Shown here one piece after another: positions 8,957-20,000 of a stretch of 35,783 nt of DNA; the first letter of the stretch is position 1; every line of letters begins with the position of its first letter. Made by a program: the position numbers and the translations under genes. A model generated the notes under the pieces. The model ran no database searches, was not told the origin of the DNA, and saw nothing but the letters and a program-made list of their open reading frames with translations. Source of the stretch: Barthelona sp. PAP020 (lineage: Eukaryota; Metamonada: BaSk clade); the NCBI GenBank assembly GCA_040182905.1, contig JARQWU010000088.1:1-35783 (forward strand), written 5' to 3'.

Positions 8957-10048
8957 TTATTCATATATGTCACATTTTTCCCCATTATTTTTTATAAAAC
9001 GCAGATTTTTTTCATCTATTCGATAATTTTTCAAGTCTATTTCAAGAAACGCCTTGTAGAAACGAATTTTCACTTTTTCAAAGCAATTATCTTGTCCAGC
9101 TATAAATTCAACTATTGTGATCAGGTCTTCTTCCTCCAAAGATAACAAATCCCATAACATTGTTTTTATTATATCATTATTAGTTTTTACAAATAAATGA
9201 AACACACAATATGGTATTTTTTGTTCTAACTCTAATCTCTCAGCAAGTGTGAAATCATTGGATTCAACATCAAAAATGTAATTGAGTATGGAATTTGCCA
9301 AGAATTTCAAATGTTCATTTTGAAAGTTTCCACAAAAATTTGACCTTTTTTGAATCAATTCTGAAATTTGTAGCATATCAAGATATTCTTGTCCAATTAA
9401 ATTGTGTAATGTCTTGGTAAATGAACAATTCAACCCATTAAGGGTTTCAGCAAAATGTTTTATCATCTCAAGCCGTTGTATCCAAATTTTATTTATAGGT
9501 CCAGCAGATAGACTTGAAGTTGTATCTTTCATTAACTTTCTAACTCGATTTGAAGTTAATACAGGAGTGTCAATTTGAAAAGCTATGGAAACTATGGAAA
9601 ATATCGTAATAAATGAAAAATCATATTCACTATTTTCATAATATATGTATAATCGATGAATTAATCTCAAATACCATTCAATTTTTGACAATTCATCATA
9701 ATTTAGAGATAGACATTTGATAGATTCCTTAAATAACGTTTCTTCCAATGACCTAATCAATAAAGATTCATCAATAGTTCCAAAAAGATGTTGATCAAAT
9801 GATACATCATCTAACAAATCACAAAATTCATCAACATAAACAATTTTATCATTATTTTTCAAATCTAAATCATTAATCAAATATAAATAATACACACAAA
9901 TAATTGATGCAGGTTGAGAGAAATCTTCAATCAAAAAGGACTGATCCAAAAAACTAACAAGCTTCTCTTTTTCAATATTGGATGGATATTCATAATTGTC
10001 ATATGTATATTCAAATATTCCTTGAATATAATCGTTTAAAGAACTCAT
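8957..10048 (-). CDS. Conserved-looking helical protein of unknown function
   Basis: A 363-aa intronless frame runs from the ATG at 10048. The sequence is acidic and rich in Leu, Ile and amphipathic helix patterns, with no signal peptide, transmembrane segment or catalytic motif that I can see. The helical, repeat-free make-up could fit an ARM/HEAT-like or cullin-like fold, but I cannot support any family. It converges with MED31 (26-nt gap) and shares no obvious pathway with it. TTTTACTGTA at 10088-10097 lies about 40 nt upstream of its start, as at some neighbouring genes. Long open frame and normal codon use make it a real gene. Confidence 0.75.
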   Translation of the reverse strand: MSSLNDYIQGIFEYTYDNYEYPSNIEKEKLVSFLDQSFLIEDFSQPASIICVYYLYLINDLDLKNNDKIVYVDEFCDLLDDVSFDQHLFGTIDESLLIRSLEETLFKESIKCLSLNYDELSKIEWYLRLIHRLYIYYENSEYDFSFITIFSIVSIAFQIDTPVLTSNRVRKLMKDTTSSLSAGPINKIWIQRLEMIKHFAETLNGLNCSFTKTLHNLIGQEYLDMLQISELIQKRSNFCGNFQNEHLKFLANSILNYIFDVESNDFTLAERLELEQKIPYCVFHLFVKTNNDIIKTMLWDLLSLEEEDLITIVEFIAGQDNCFEKVKIRFYKAFLEIDLKNYRIDEKNLRFIKNNGEKCDIYE

Positions 10049-10564
10049 ATGAAGTTAAAGAACAAAAAATCAATCCTTCAAACATTCTTTTACTGTAGAT
10101 TATTCATTTTTCTATCAAAAGTTTAATCTTGTGTTCAACTTTATTTTATAAGTTGTTTGGACATAAATAATCAAAACTTTATCAACTAGGAGGTTTAATG
10201 ATAGTTTGGTTCTCGCAACCTCCAAAATTTAGCTTAAATAAAGAATCTTTGTCCAATTTTATTTTGTTTTATTTCCAGGTATTAAATGTTTTTATTTGTT
10301 GAAACTTTTTGCCAAAGCAAAAAGTTCGATTCAGAATGAGACTTGATTTGTTGCAACATGTTTAAACTTGATCAATCTATTGAAAAATCCTTTCTTCTTT
10401 AATGTTTTTAAATTAAAGAAAAAGAAAACAAAAAAGATACAAACTGAGCAAATGAGAAAATGTTTATGTATACAATTGAACTTGTGAAAACACAATAAAA
10501 AAATATTCATAATGAAGTTGATCGCAGCAAAGGCTACACCTGAAATAAGAGAGAAAGCAAAAAA
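10049..10564. other. Intergenic region with a perfect hairpin
   Basis: These 516 bp separate two minus-strand genes, holding the 3' flank of DSS1 and the promoter of the 363-aa gene. No ORF of note is present. The only clear structure is the inverted repeat at 10303-10326. Confidence 0.5.
10303..10326. repeat. 10-bp perfect inverted repeat (hairpin)
   Basis: AACTTTTTGC (10303-10312) is followed by the loop CAAA and the exact reverse complement GCAAAAAGTT (10317-10326). RNA from either strand could fold into a stem of ten pairs with a 4-nt loop. It lies about 240 nt past the DSS1 stop and about 255 nt before the next start. Confidence 0.6.
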
Positions 10565-10784
10565 TTATTTTTTTTGGAATTCAGCACGAATTTTGTTCTC
10601 CAAATCAGAGAACAAGTCATCATCTGCCCAACTTTTGGTAGATTCTGTAATTTTTTTGCTGGTTGAGGAAACATTTACCTTTGTTTCTAAATTAATTAGT
10701 CAAAATCAAAAAGTCAAAGAAACTCCCATTAAATTCTTCAAATTCATCGTCTTCATAAAAAATTCTTGGATTTAAATCACTCAT
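10565..10784 (-). CDS. SEM1: 26S proteasome complex subunit DSS1/SEM1 (two exons)
   Basis: Exon 1 (10724-10784) encodes MSDLNPRIFYEDDEFEEFNG. Exon 2 (10565-10686) encodes the rest, ending in SWADDDLFSDLENKIRAEF and QKK before TAA, for 60 aa in total. DSS1/SEM1 is a tiny acidic protein (about 70 aa in animals). It has two signature parts, EDDEFEEF and a Trp-Asp-rich stretch followed by an amphipathic LRAEL-type helix, and both are present. In other eukaryotes it is a lid subunit of the 26S proteasome and also joins TREX-2 and BRCA2-type complexes. The two parts are in different frames and only join after removal of a 37-nt intron, so a plain ORF search misses the gene. The antisense ORF at 10512-10775 is a shadow. 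The palindrome-like TTTTACAGTAAAA lies 37 nt upstream of the ATG. Confidence 0.9.
10687..10723 (-). other. 37-nt spliceosomal intron in DSS1/SEM1
   Basis: On the minus strand it begins GTTTCT and ends TTGACTAATTAATTTAG, after codon 20 plus one base. Removal rebuilds Lys21 and joins the two conserved halves of DSS1 in frame. The intron contains an in-frame TAA, so retention truncates the protein. Donor and acceptor resemble those of the 35-nt intron at 4319-4353. Confidence 0.8.
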
Positions 10785-10820
10785 TTAAATTTAAAAAGAA
10801 AATTTCTTCATTCCTAATAA

Positions 10821-10833
10821 TTTTACAGTAAAA
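10821..10833 (-). promoter_or_regulatory. Candidate upstream element TTTTACTGTAAAA
   Basis: This near-palindrome is 37 nt upstream of the DSS1 ATG. Related strings occur at 10088-10097, 4655-4664 and, weaker, 8477-8485, each 40-70 nt before a start codon. It could be a core-promoter element, but AT-rich DNA produces such strings by chance. Confidence 0.25.
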
Positions 10834-11037
10834 GAATCCTGCAAAGTTACGGGGTTTGAATCATAATTTTCACTATAAAAATTCATCAAATAGAAACAAG
10901 ATTCATGGTTTCATAACAATGTGAAAAATGTCGAAATCTTTACAGAAAAAAAATTAACAAACAAATCTTTACAAAAAACATTCAGAAAAAATAAACAGGG
11001 TATATTGATGAAATTACACACACAAAGAAATTGACAC

Positions 11038-14000
11038 TTATTTCTTTCCTTTCAAGAAAAATACCCATTCTAAATCTTCAACACTCACAGTTAGCCTACC
11101 CATTGCTTCTGGTAAACCACCTTTATAAGTTACTTGAATGTTGCCATTTGCTTTTGCACCAAAAGTCTCAGTATTTTTACAACTAAACATTGAATTATCC
11201 ATACGCAAAGTATACTCACATTGATGGTTAAAGATGTTGTGGAAAGGGATTGAAGCAGTGCCTTTTACTAAAATAGGACCAACAGGTTTTGGGAATTGAC
11301 TAATACCTGTTAGAGGAACGATGAATGAACTTGTTTGAGGTGAATTAATAATACAAGTCGCTCTAAAAGTACCAATTGAGCTTGGCTCAAATCTGATCAT
11401 TGGAGTGATAAACGGTTGTGTTTCTTTGCTGGAAATATTGTATGATGTTTGATCCAAACTAAAAGAAGAAGCTCCAGGGCCTTCAATTTTAACAGATAAT
11501 TGGGCTGTGCCACTTGAAAGAGGGTTCTTAATTTTTGGCATTTGAGAAGTAATAGATCCCAATGAACATCTGAAGGAAACAGTAGGTTCTGGAAGAGGTG
11601 ATAAAGGAACTAAATCAAGTAAATAAATAATTGATCCTAAATGTTCAGAGAATAACGTTAACTTGCATTGAGATGGACTCTCTTTCTGTGGAATGTAGCG
11701 AATGTTGAAAGAAAACTCTCTTCGACCTTGAATTAATTGGAGTTCATTGGGATATTCTATTTCTTCATTATTGTCACACGTTAATTTGAAGATAGTAGCA
11801 GTTCTCAAGGGATTATCAAGAACTATGGCATGTTCAATCGATTTTCTCAATGGTGTCTCCATTTTAATGGGACCAATAGGTTCAGGTTCAGAAACACTAA
11901 CTTCTAAAGGTAATTCAATAAATTGATTGCTCGATCTATTCATAAATTTGAACCAAATTTTGAATTTACCTGGTTTAAAGCTGTTTAATTGAAGAATAAA
12001 ACTCTTTGTCATGTTACCAGGAACATCAATCATTGGAGGACAACTAAAACGAATGATTTTGGATTTTATGGTGTCCAAAATATCAGTAACGGGAACATAA
12101 TCATCTACAACGACAGCATCTTGATCAATATTATGTAAGTCTTCAAATTTACATAGAATGGCAAATCTTTGCAATTGGTTCAACCAATTATTTAGGGAAA
12201 TCCTGTGTGATATGGAAGATTGAGCAGCAAATTCAACCTTTTCACAAGGTAAAGGTTCAGGAATCATTCCTGTTCCCTCAATATTAAGAGAAAATGCTTC
12301 ACCTGAAGGTAAGGGTAAGAACAATGAAGCTTTTGACACAGAAACACTCTTTGGTGAAAATTCAATTTGAACGTTAAAATCTTTTCCATGAACAATTTCA
12401 ACCTGTGAAGGAACATTGAAATCATCAATGTCACCCTGTAGAACCAAAGGAATGTGATATTTTCCCTCTGTTCTTATACCTAAACTTGTTGTATTTAAAG
12501 TAATGTTAGCTGATGTCTTTTCTCGAACCTTACATTCCATTTTCACCAATTCAACATTATCTGGTTCGATAGCAATACAAGAACCATTAATCAACAAAGG
12601 AATTGCACTTAATTGAGGATTATCAAAATTGAAATTGATTACTGTTGACATGGAATTATTGACACTCTTTGGATTGAAATCAATTGTAAGAATAAAGTGT
12701 TCAGATGGTGAAATGTAACCTTTTCTTGGACTAATGTCAAATACATCACTCTTCAAATCCACTTCAAAACTAAAAGGTAAATCACCATAATTATGAATTG
12801 GTAATTGTCTTTGAACTGAATTGCCCAAAACAACTGGTGCAAAAGTAATACTTTCCATATCAATCTTTGCTTCGTAACCAATTGATCGACCGGAAAATTG
12901 AATGATACGTTTTGACATTCCACAAAATTCAGCGATTAACCAAGCATCTATTGTGGCCAATCGTTTATCAGGTGTAAAATCAATGTTAATTTGTTTAGAA
13001 CTACGAGGTGGAATAATTATCTCTTCAACGTTAACTTTAAACTTATCTAAAAGAGAAGAAATGGTTGAACCTATTTGGAATTGAGTTTTGATAGGTAATA
13101 AGGTTTGGTTTAACAATTCAAAGGTGTTGCCGGTGGTTTGATTGACTCTCACATTATTGTATCTGTGATTCAATGTTTCAAGAATAGTTTCACTACCAAC
13201 AGCTTTAATCAATAATTCAGGTTCCAAACATTGGGCTAAAACGCTAACATTAACAGTTGACAATCCTTCATTAATCTTAAAAGGAATTACGTAACTGAAT
13301 TTTCCAGTTTCCGTTCCAACAAAACGAATATCAAATGTTTTTTCCTCAGCAGGACTCAACGTCAATGGAGCCAAATTATGTTCAATCCACCCGGGCAATT
13401 TAGAAGGGATATCAATGAAGATTAAATTAGTATCATCATTTCTTAGCGTTAAATTAATTATTTCAGGAGTAACTTCAGGTTTAACGGTGAAAATTTTGCC
13501 AAAATTTAAAACTTTTGAAGAGAAATGTATTTTTGGTTTTTTAATTATACCAACAAAATTCAGAGCATAACGAATATCATCTGAAGGTCCAATGGTAATG
13601 AAACATCGAATTTTATCATTTTCAACCATAGTTAATTCTTTGGTTGTATTTATGGTAAATGAACAATTAATTTCCTCATTTGGTTGAATTATTCCACCAT
13701 TCGTTGTGGGAATTATCGTCTTGTATTTTAACTTCAGTTGATCCAATGATGATTTACCAATCTTATTGCCAACCTTTTTCAAGGCATTTTCAAAATTGGT
13801 CATCAATTTGTAATTTAGAGGTACAATACCATTATTTCTAACCTTAAATGGTGTTGCCATTGTTTGATTCAATTGTAACATTCCGAAATCAATAGTATTT
13901 ACCTTATTTGGTGATAATAATTGAGGTTGCTTGTCAGGCATTGTGAGAAACACTTTTTCATCAATCAAGAAACCTTGACCCTTGATATTTAATCTTAACT

Positions 14001-17000
14001 TGCCAGATTTGTGTGGAATAGAAATAATTGAATTGAAATTGCTCAATTTTTGACTGGTAGGTGTGAAGAATATCTTCAATTCAGCTTCACCATTGGAAGG
14101 AATTGTTCCATGCTCAGGTTCAATCTTGATAACTTCACAACGATTTTCATCAAGCAATATTGAATTCTCAATGCTGAATGAATATGGGAAAGATTCATCA
14201 TTATGTATTTTAACAGTTTCAACTAAAGTCTTTTCAATCAAAACTGATCCAAAATTGACACTGTTTTTGCTCAAATACAATTGAGACTCCATAGAACTAC
14301 CAATCAATAAGAATTTTTGGCTGATTTTCTGTTGTGGAATTATAAATTCCCACACACTTAATTTCATGCTTAATGTCGATGGTCTGTATTCAAAAACAGT
14401 CCTTGATAATTTACCAGGTTCAATACGTCCTTGTGGTGTTTTCAATACAAACTCTTGACTGGCAATGCTATTTTTAGTCCGAATAATCACTTCACCAGAC
14501 ACATTATCCAAACATCTCCATTGATAGTCATAAGTTCTACCCGTAGGATTAATGATATTAAAAGCCAAAGTTTTAATGACATTAATGCCTCTAGATTCCA
14601 AACGTATGATGTTATAATTCTTGAGAATATCCAAATTCCATGGTTTTCCATCAGGCAAACTGGAACAACCTTCAGCCAAAGCATCATTAGCAGAAATAAA
14701 TTCAGTTTCAAAATGACACAAAGGACGTAAAGTTTCAGCATCAAAAGGTATTTCTAATTGAGAATATCCATCAGCCAAATTAGATATGTTTGCTACAAAA
14801 GTGAATGCATTGTCATGGACTTCCAAAGGTGAAAAACGAACCTCAAAATCAACTTGCATGTCTGAACCAATATGACCAGCACGGGGACTAATTGTATAAG
14901 GAACAATACCATATTCATTGTTCAAATTTGTTGCAAAACATGTCCAATCATAAGATAATGTGGTTTTTGATATGTTCTTAACAGAAAAATTGAAAATTCT
15001 TGATTGATACATGTAAGTACGTTTAAATTTAACAAAACCTTTCGATTCTAAACGTTGACTAACGTTTGAGTCCAATTCATACTTACAAAAATCACAATTT
15101 GCATTCAAAGTAAGGTCAATGCTTGCAGGTTCCTTCAAACTAGAAAATTCAGGTTCATTCACCTTCATAACCACTTCAAACGGTTCATCAGACTCCAAAT
15201 CAACATCATCTGGAATTTCAAATCCAATTGAACCACTTCCCTTTGAAGAATCTTTTTTACCTTTCTTTCCCTTCTTGGATGTTTTCTCAAGCTTCTCAGT
15301 TTGATTCTTCAATTCCAAAAATTCCTGGGGAGTAAACCATTTTGTAGTTGTGAGTTCATTGTTCCAATCCCCATTTAATGTGACAGCTTCATCATCAATC
15401 TTAATAGTTTGAACCATAATGGGAATAATTACTTTACTAAGATCAATGGGTGTTGTAGGATTAACAGATAAAGACAGTTGACTTGAAGCCTTTGCAGAAA
15501 TATGACCCATTGTGGGACTAACTTTAATACACTCACAATTTAACTGTTGATTAATCTCAGCAATAGAAGACGTGTTTATAGCAAATCTTTGAACATCATT
15601 TGAAGTGTTAATCAGATCAAAAGTCTGTTCATGCATTTCATTCATGCTTAAATCCTTAAATGTCAATTCTTCTTTCGATAATTCAACAGGGCTCAATAAA
15701 ATAAGAGCTGTTAAAGGAATATAAAGAGTATTGAATGGATTCTTTTCAATTTCGATCTTCAAATATGCATTAACAATAGATCTTAATATATTAGAACCAT
15801 CATCTTCAGGTAAAGGAGCTTTATTTGGATCAAACTCAATATTAACCTTCATATTATGGCCAACACTTAATTTCATCAATTGTGAACTGCCAACACCTAA
15901 ACTAAACCCATTCAATCTGGATAAACCTTGTGTTTCATCATCCAAATCAGAAATAAAACTGATATTCAATCTAGCCTCAACATAGCCTTTATTTTCAACA
16001 TACAAACATCTTTCAGATCTTTTCATGTGGGAAATAATAGGGAAAGCCAATTGATTTTGAACATTTGTTGGTTCAGTAACTTCGTTAGTTTTTCCTTTTG
16101 CCTTAGGCTTAACTTTAGCAGCATTCAAATCACGTTTCTGTTGCAAATATGAAAATGCTTTTGTTGATAAATCCACATCATCATACTGTACAGAACAAAC
16201 GGGTAAAATACCTTCTCCAACAATATCAATTGAAGAAACTAAATTCTTTTCACTTCCTTTGGAAACAACGTAAATATCCAAAATATTTGTATAAGTTTGC
16301 AAATTTTTTGGAGAAAACTTAATTGGGATGTATTTTGTTTCATAACTATTGAGGAATAATGAATCTTCCTCAATTTGGAAAATAACATCCTCTGACATTT
16401 CTTTATGTCCAGATTTAGGTCTTCTACTTGATTTTTTACCAGTGTTAACTTCCGTAACTTCATTATGAGAACGTAAAACAAACAAAACTTGAGTTTCAAT
16501 TTTGGCAATATTATGAACACATAAATTGAAACTTGAACTTGTTCCAAGCATTACATGACCAATATTAAACATTTGATCTTCAATAAAGGCAGTCAAATTG
16601 GGTAAAACATTTGATTCAACAATACTAGTATTGTTAACAATGTTATTACCTTCAAACAATTTATTAATACTTGTATCAATCATACCATCACATCCTTGAC
16701 CTCTCAAAATGAACTTATAGCCATACATATCTTCAGTGATTTCACGGTTTTCTGCTAAGGCAAAGATTCTCTCAGTATCAATCTTCGAATAATCAACACG
16801 ACAATATAAAGCACTGTTCCATAAAGCACTTTCTTTTTCAACAATTGTATCTTGATCAATATACTTTCTTGATGGATTAAATGTTACATTAATCATTTGG
16901 AAAGCATTGGCAGGAACTTCAATACATGCTGGACTTATTGTGTAAGGTCCAATTGATATTGAATCCAAATTATCATCATTAACACCTTTTTTACTACTTT

Positions 17001-20000
17001 TTCCAGTTTTACTTTTCTTTTTATCATCTAATTGTTCAATTTCATCATTACCTTCGATAATCATCTTTTTAGATAAAAATGTACAATTGAAAGCAAATTG
17101 TCCTTGATTATGCAATTCAAATGTTCTTGAAATAGTACTTTCAAAAGATAATGGACCAAAATTTAAAGTATTTTTAGGATTAAGCGAAAATAATGAATAA
17201 ATAGCTTCACAAGTAATGAATAATGGTATTGAACCAACTTTTTCATTACTTTGTTCATCATATAATGTAATATTTATCTCATTGCTCTGATTTAGTTTAA
17301 GTTTACGAACAGGACTCCATTCAATCTCCAAATCAAATTCATTGATACCAGAATCTTCATTCTTTGTTTTCTTAGCTTTTTTACCAGCAGTTTGAGCTTG
17401 TGATACAGGTTGTAATACAGATTCTAAGTTAGAAATCTTAATACAGTTGGTAAATTCACTATTTCGTTGATTAACTACAAATTTAAGGGGATAAATACCT
17501 CTGTTCTTTAATCTTAATGTTTTCTTCTTTGTATCTGCAATTCTAACCATACCAAATTGTAAATTGGTATTAGTATTATCAGTGTCATCACTTTTTGGAT
17601 CTGTAGATGAAACAATTACATCAGAAATAGCTCCAACAGATAATACAACTTCATAAATTTCTCCAAAAATATGAATTTTTTCTACTTTACAAACAAAAGC
17701 TTTTTCTCTATTTTCATCATCTGCAGAAAATGTTGAGAGATAAGGTTGATTCAAGGTGAATATGCAATCCAACTCAAAATCAAATTGTTGAGCTTTTTCA
17801 CTGCTTGTAATGATCTTAATATCTTTCTTTTCATTTCTTTTTAAAATTCCAGCAGTTTCAGAAAGAGTTTGACAAGGCAATTCACTAGAATCATTTGAAG
17901 GCTTCAATTCGAAATTAACTGGAGAATTTCCATCATTGCTTATTGTAATTGTCTTTATAACAGAACGCTCAACTAGTACACGACCAAAATCTAATTCTTT
18001 TTCACTAACTGAAGGTTTAGGATAAGCGCCAATACCCATCAATTTAATACGATGTTGAACTTCAGTGTCTTTAATGAAAACAATCAAATTTTCAAAAATA
18101 CGTCCCATATATTGAGGGACAAACCAAACATACAATTTAAAATCAGTTTTTGGTTCAATTTCAATATTCTGATGACTTAAATAGAAAGATGCACACTTTG
18201 AATGTTCACGATTCTTTTCCAACAGTGAAAATGATCCTTCATTCATGGCATCAGAAATTTCATTGTTATTTCCAGTCTTTGTCGTACGTTTACCCTTCTT
18301 TGATTCAGGTTGAACGGACGGTATCAAATTTGCATCCAATACACTGCTCATTTGATATGCCAAACCTTTGCTATTATATCCCAAACCATCATTTGAAAAA
18401 CGAATATTAACGTTTGTGTGGAACTCAGTAGGATTTCTCAATGTAATCAAATGGCAACCTTTAATGTTTGAATTTTGAATAAAATATTGTAAACCATTGT
18501 AACCGCTGTAAACTGGAGTAAATGGATCTATAATAGCATTACCAGAAACAGGAACAAGATCAAAATACAAATAATTTTGTCGTTTGTCAAAACGAACTTC
18601 AATAAAAGATTGTTTCAATCTTATCACTTGCCCAAGAATGCTCTTTTCATTATCATCTTCAATATCAGCCATATTATTCAATGAGTCAATCGTAAGATCC
18701 TTTTCTTGCATGTATTGTGCAACTGCTTCCGAATGAATGAATTCATTAATGTTGTTCATGTTGAATTGCTGTCCCACAATCTTTTGTAATTGAATGAAAT
18801 GTTGATACAACTCAGTCGTCCAAAATACATTGATGGCCTTCTTCATAATATCATGTTTCCCAAACATTACCGAGTTATCAAAAATAACTGTTGGTGATTC
18901 ACATTTGGCATGTAAGCTAACTTGATGCAATAAACTCAGCTTGTATTCTCTTGTTTCCAAAAATCTAACATTATTTTTCAATGCCAAATATTTGCTGGGT
19001 CTGAAATTCATTACCAAATCGAAAGTAAATGCATCCAGAGGAAGCAAATAGGCGGGTAAGAAATGTAAATTCAAATTGAATTCATTTAAATCATCAGATC
19101 TGAACTCAATAGTTAATTTTAATGTTTCACCTGCCTTGATCAACCAAGAATTTTGATTTTCTTCAGAATTTGATTCAGAAAATATCTTAAAAGCCAAAGA
19201 AACAGAGGTGTTTACAAAATTAAAGGGATTTTCCAAACCTTTATCTGTTTTAGAAATGATTAAATCATTTTCTTCAATGTTTTCTTCATTGCGTTTTTGT
19301 ACTTCTCTAAAGGTTTCTCTGGCAGTTAAAGGTGGTTTTAAACGATTTTTTTCTAAGAAATCAATCAAATCATCAATAAAAATCATTTCTTCATTTTCAA
19401 GACCATAAACAATGGTCGTAGCGTTAGAAGAAATATCTTTCCCAGCTTCACTGACAATATTTAAACCAGTAGTAACATCATCAATATCTGCTTTTAAAAT
19501 TTCAATATTTTCTTTGTTTGAATCCAGAATAACTTCATCACTATCTTCGTATTCTTCTAAAGCTTCTTTCATTTCATCACTATCAGTTTTACCTTTATGT
19601 CTTTCAGCTTCTTCTAATTTCATTTGACGTTTCAATTCTAATTCTGCTTCATGAGCAAGAAGTTCCTTTTTATGATCAGCAATCAACTCATTTAAAACCT
19701 TACCATTATAACTACTGACTAATTGAGCTTCTTGATATAATACTTCACACAATTTTAAGGATGATCTATTTGTAGGTTCACTATGCATCAAAGGAATACC
19801 TTTTAAAAAATAAGAATCAATAGGATTAACTTCTTGTTGAGGTTCTACTATTGGTTCAGGTTCAGGTTCGTTTTTATTTTTGGATTTTCTTGCACTTTTT
19901 TTTCCTTTTTTAACATTAACAGGTTCAACAATAACTTCTTCTTTTGGTTGATTCTTTAAATCAATAGCAATTTGTTCTTTTTCAATGAAATCAATTAATT

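Noticed and set aside
10512-10775. An 87-codon ORF on the + strand
   Set aside because: It is the antisense shadow of DSS1/SEM1, whose conserved protein is on the minus strand.
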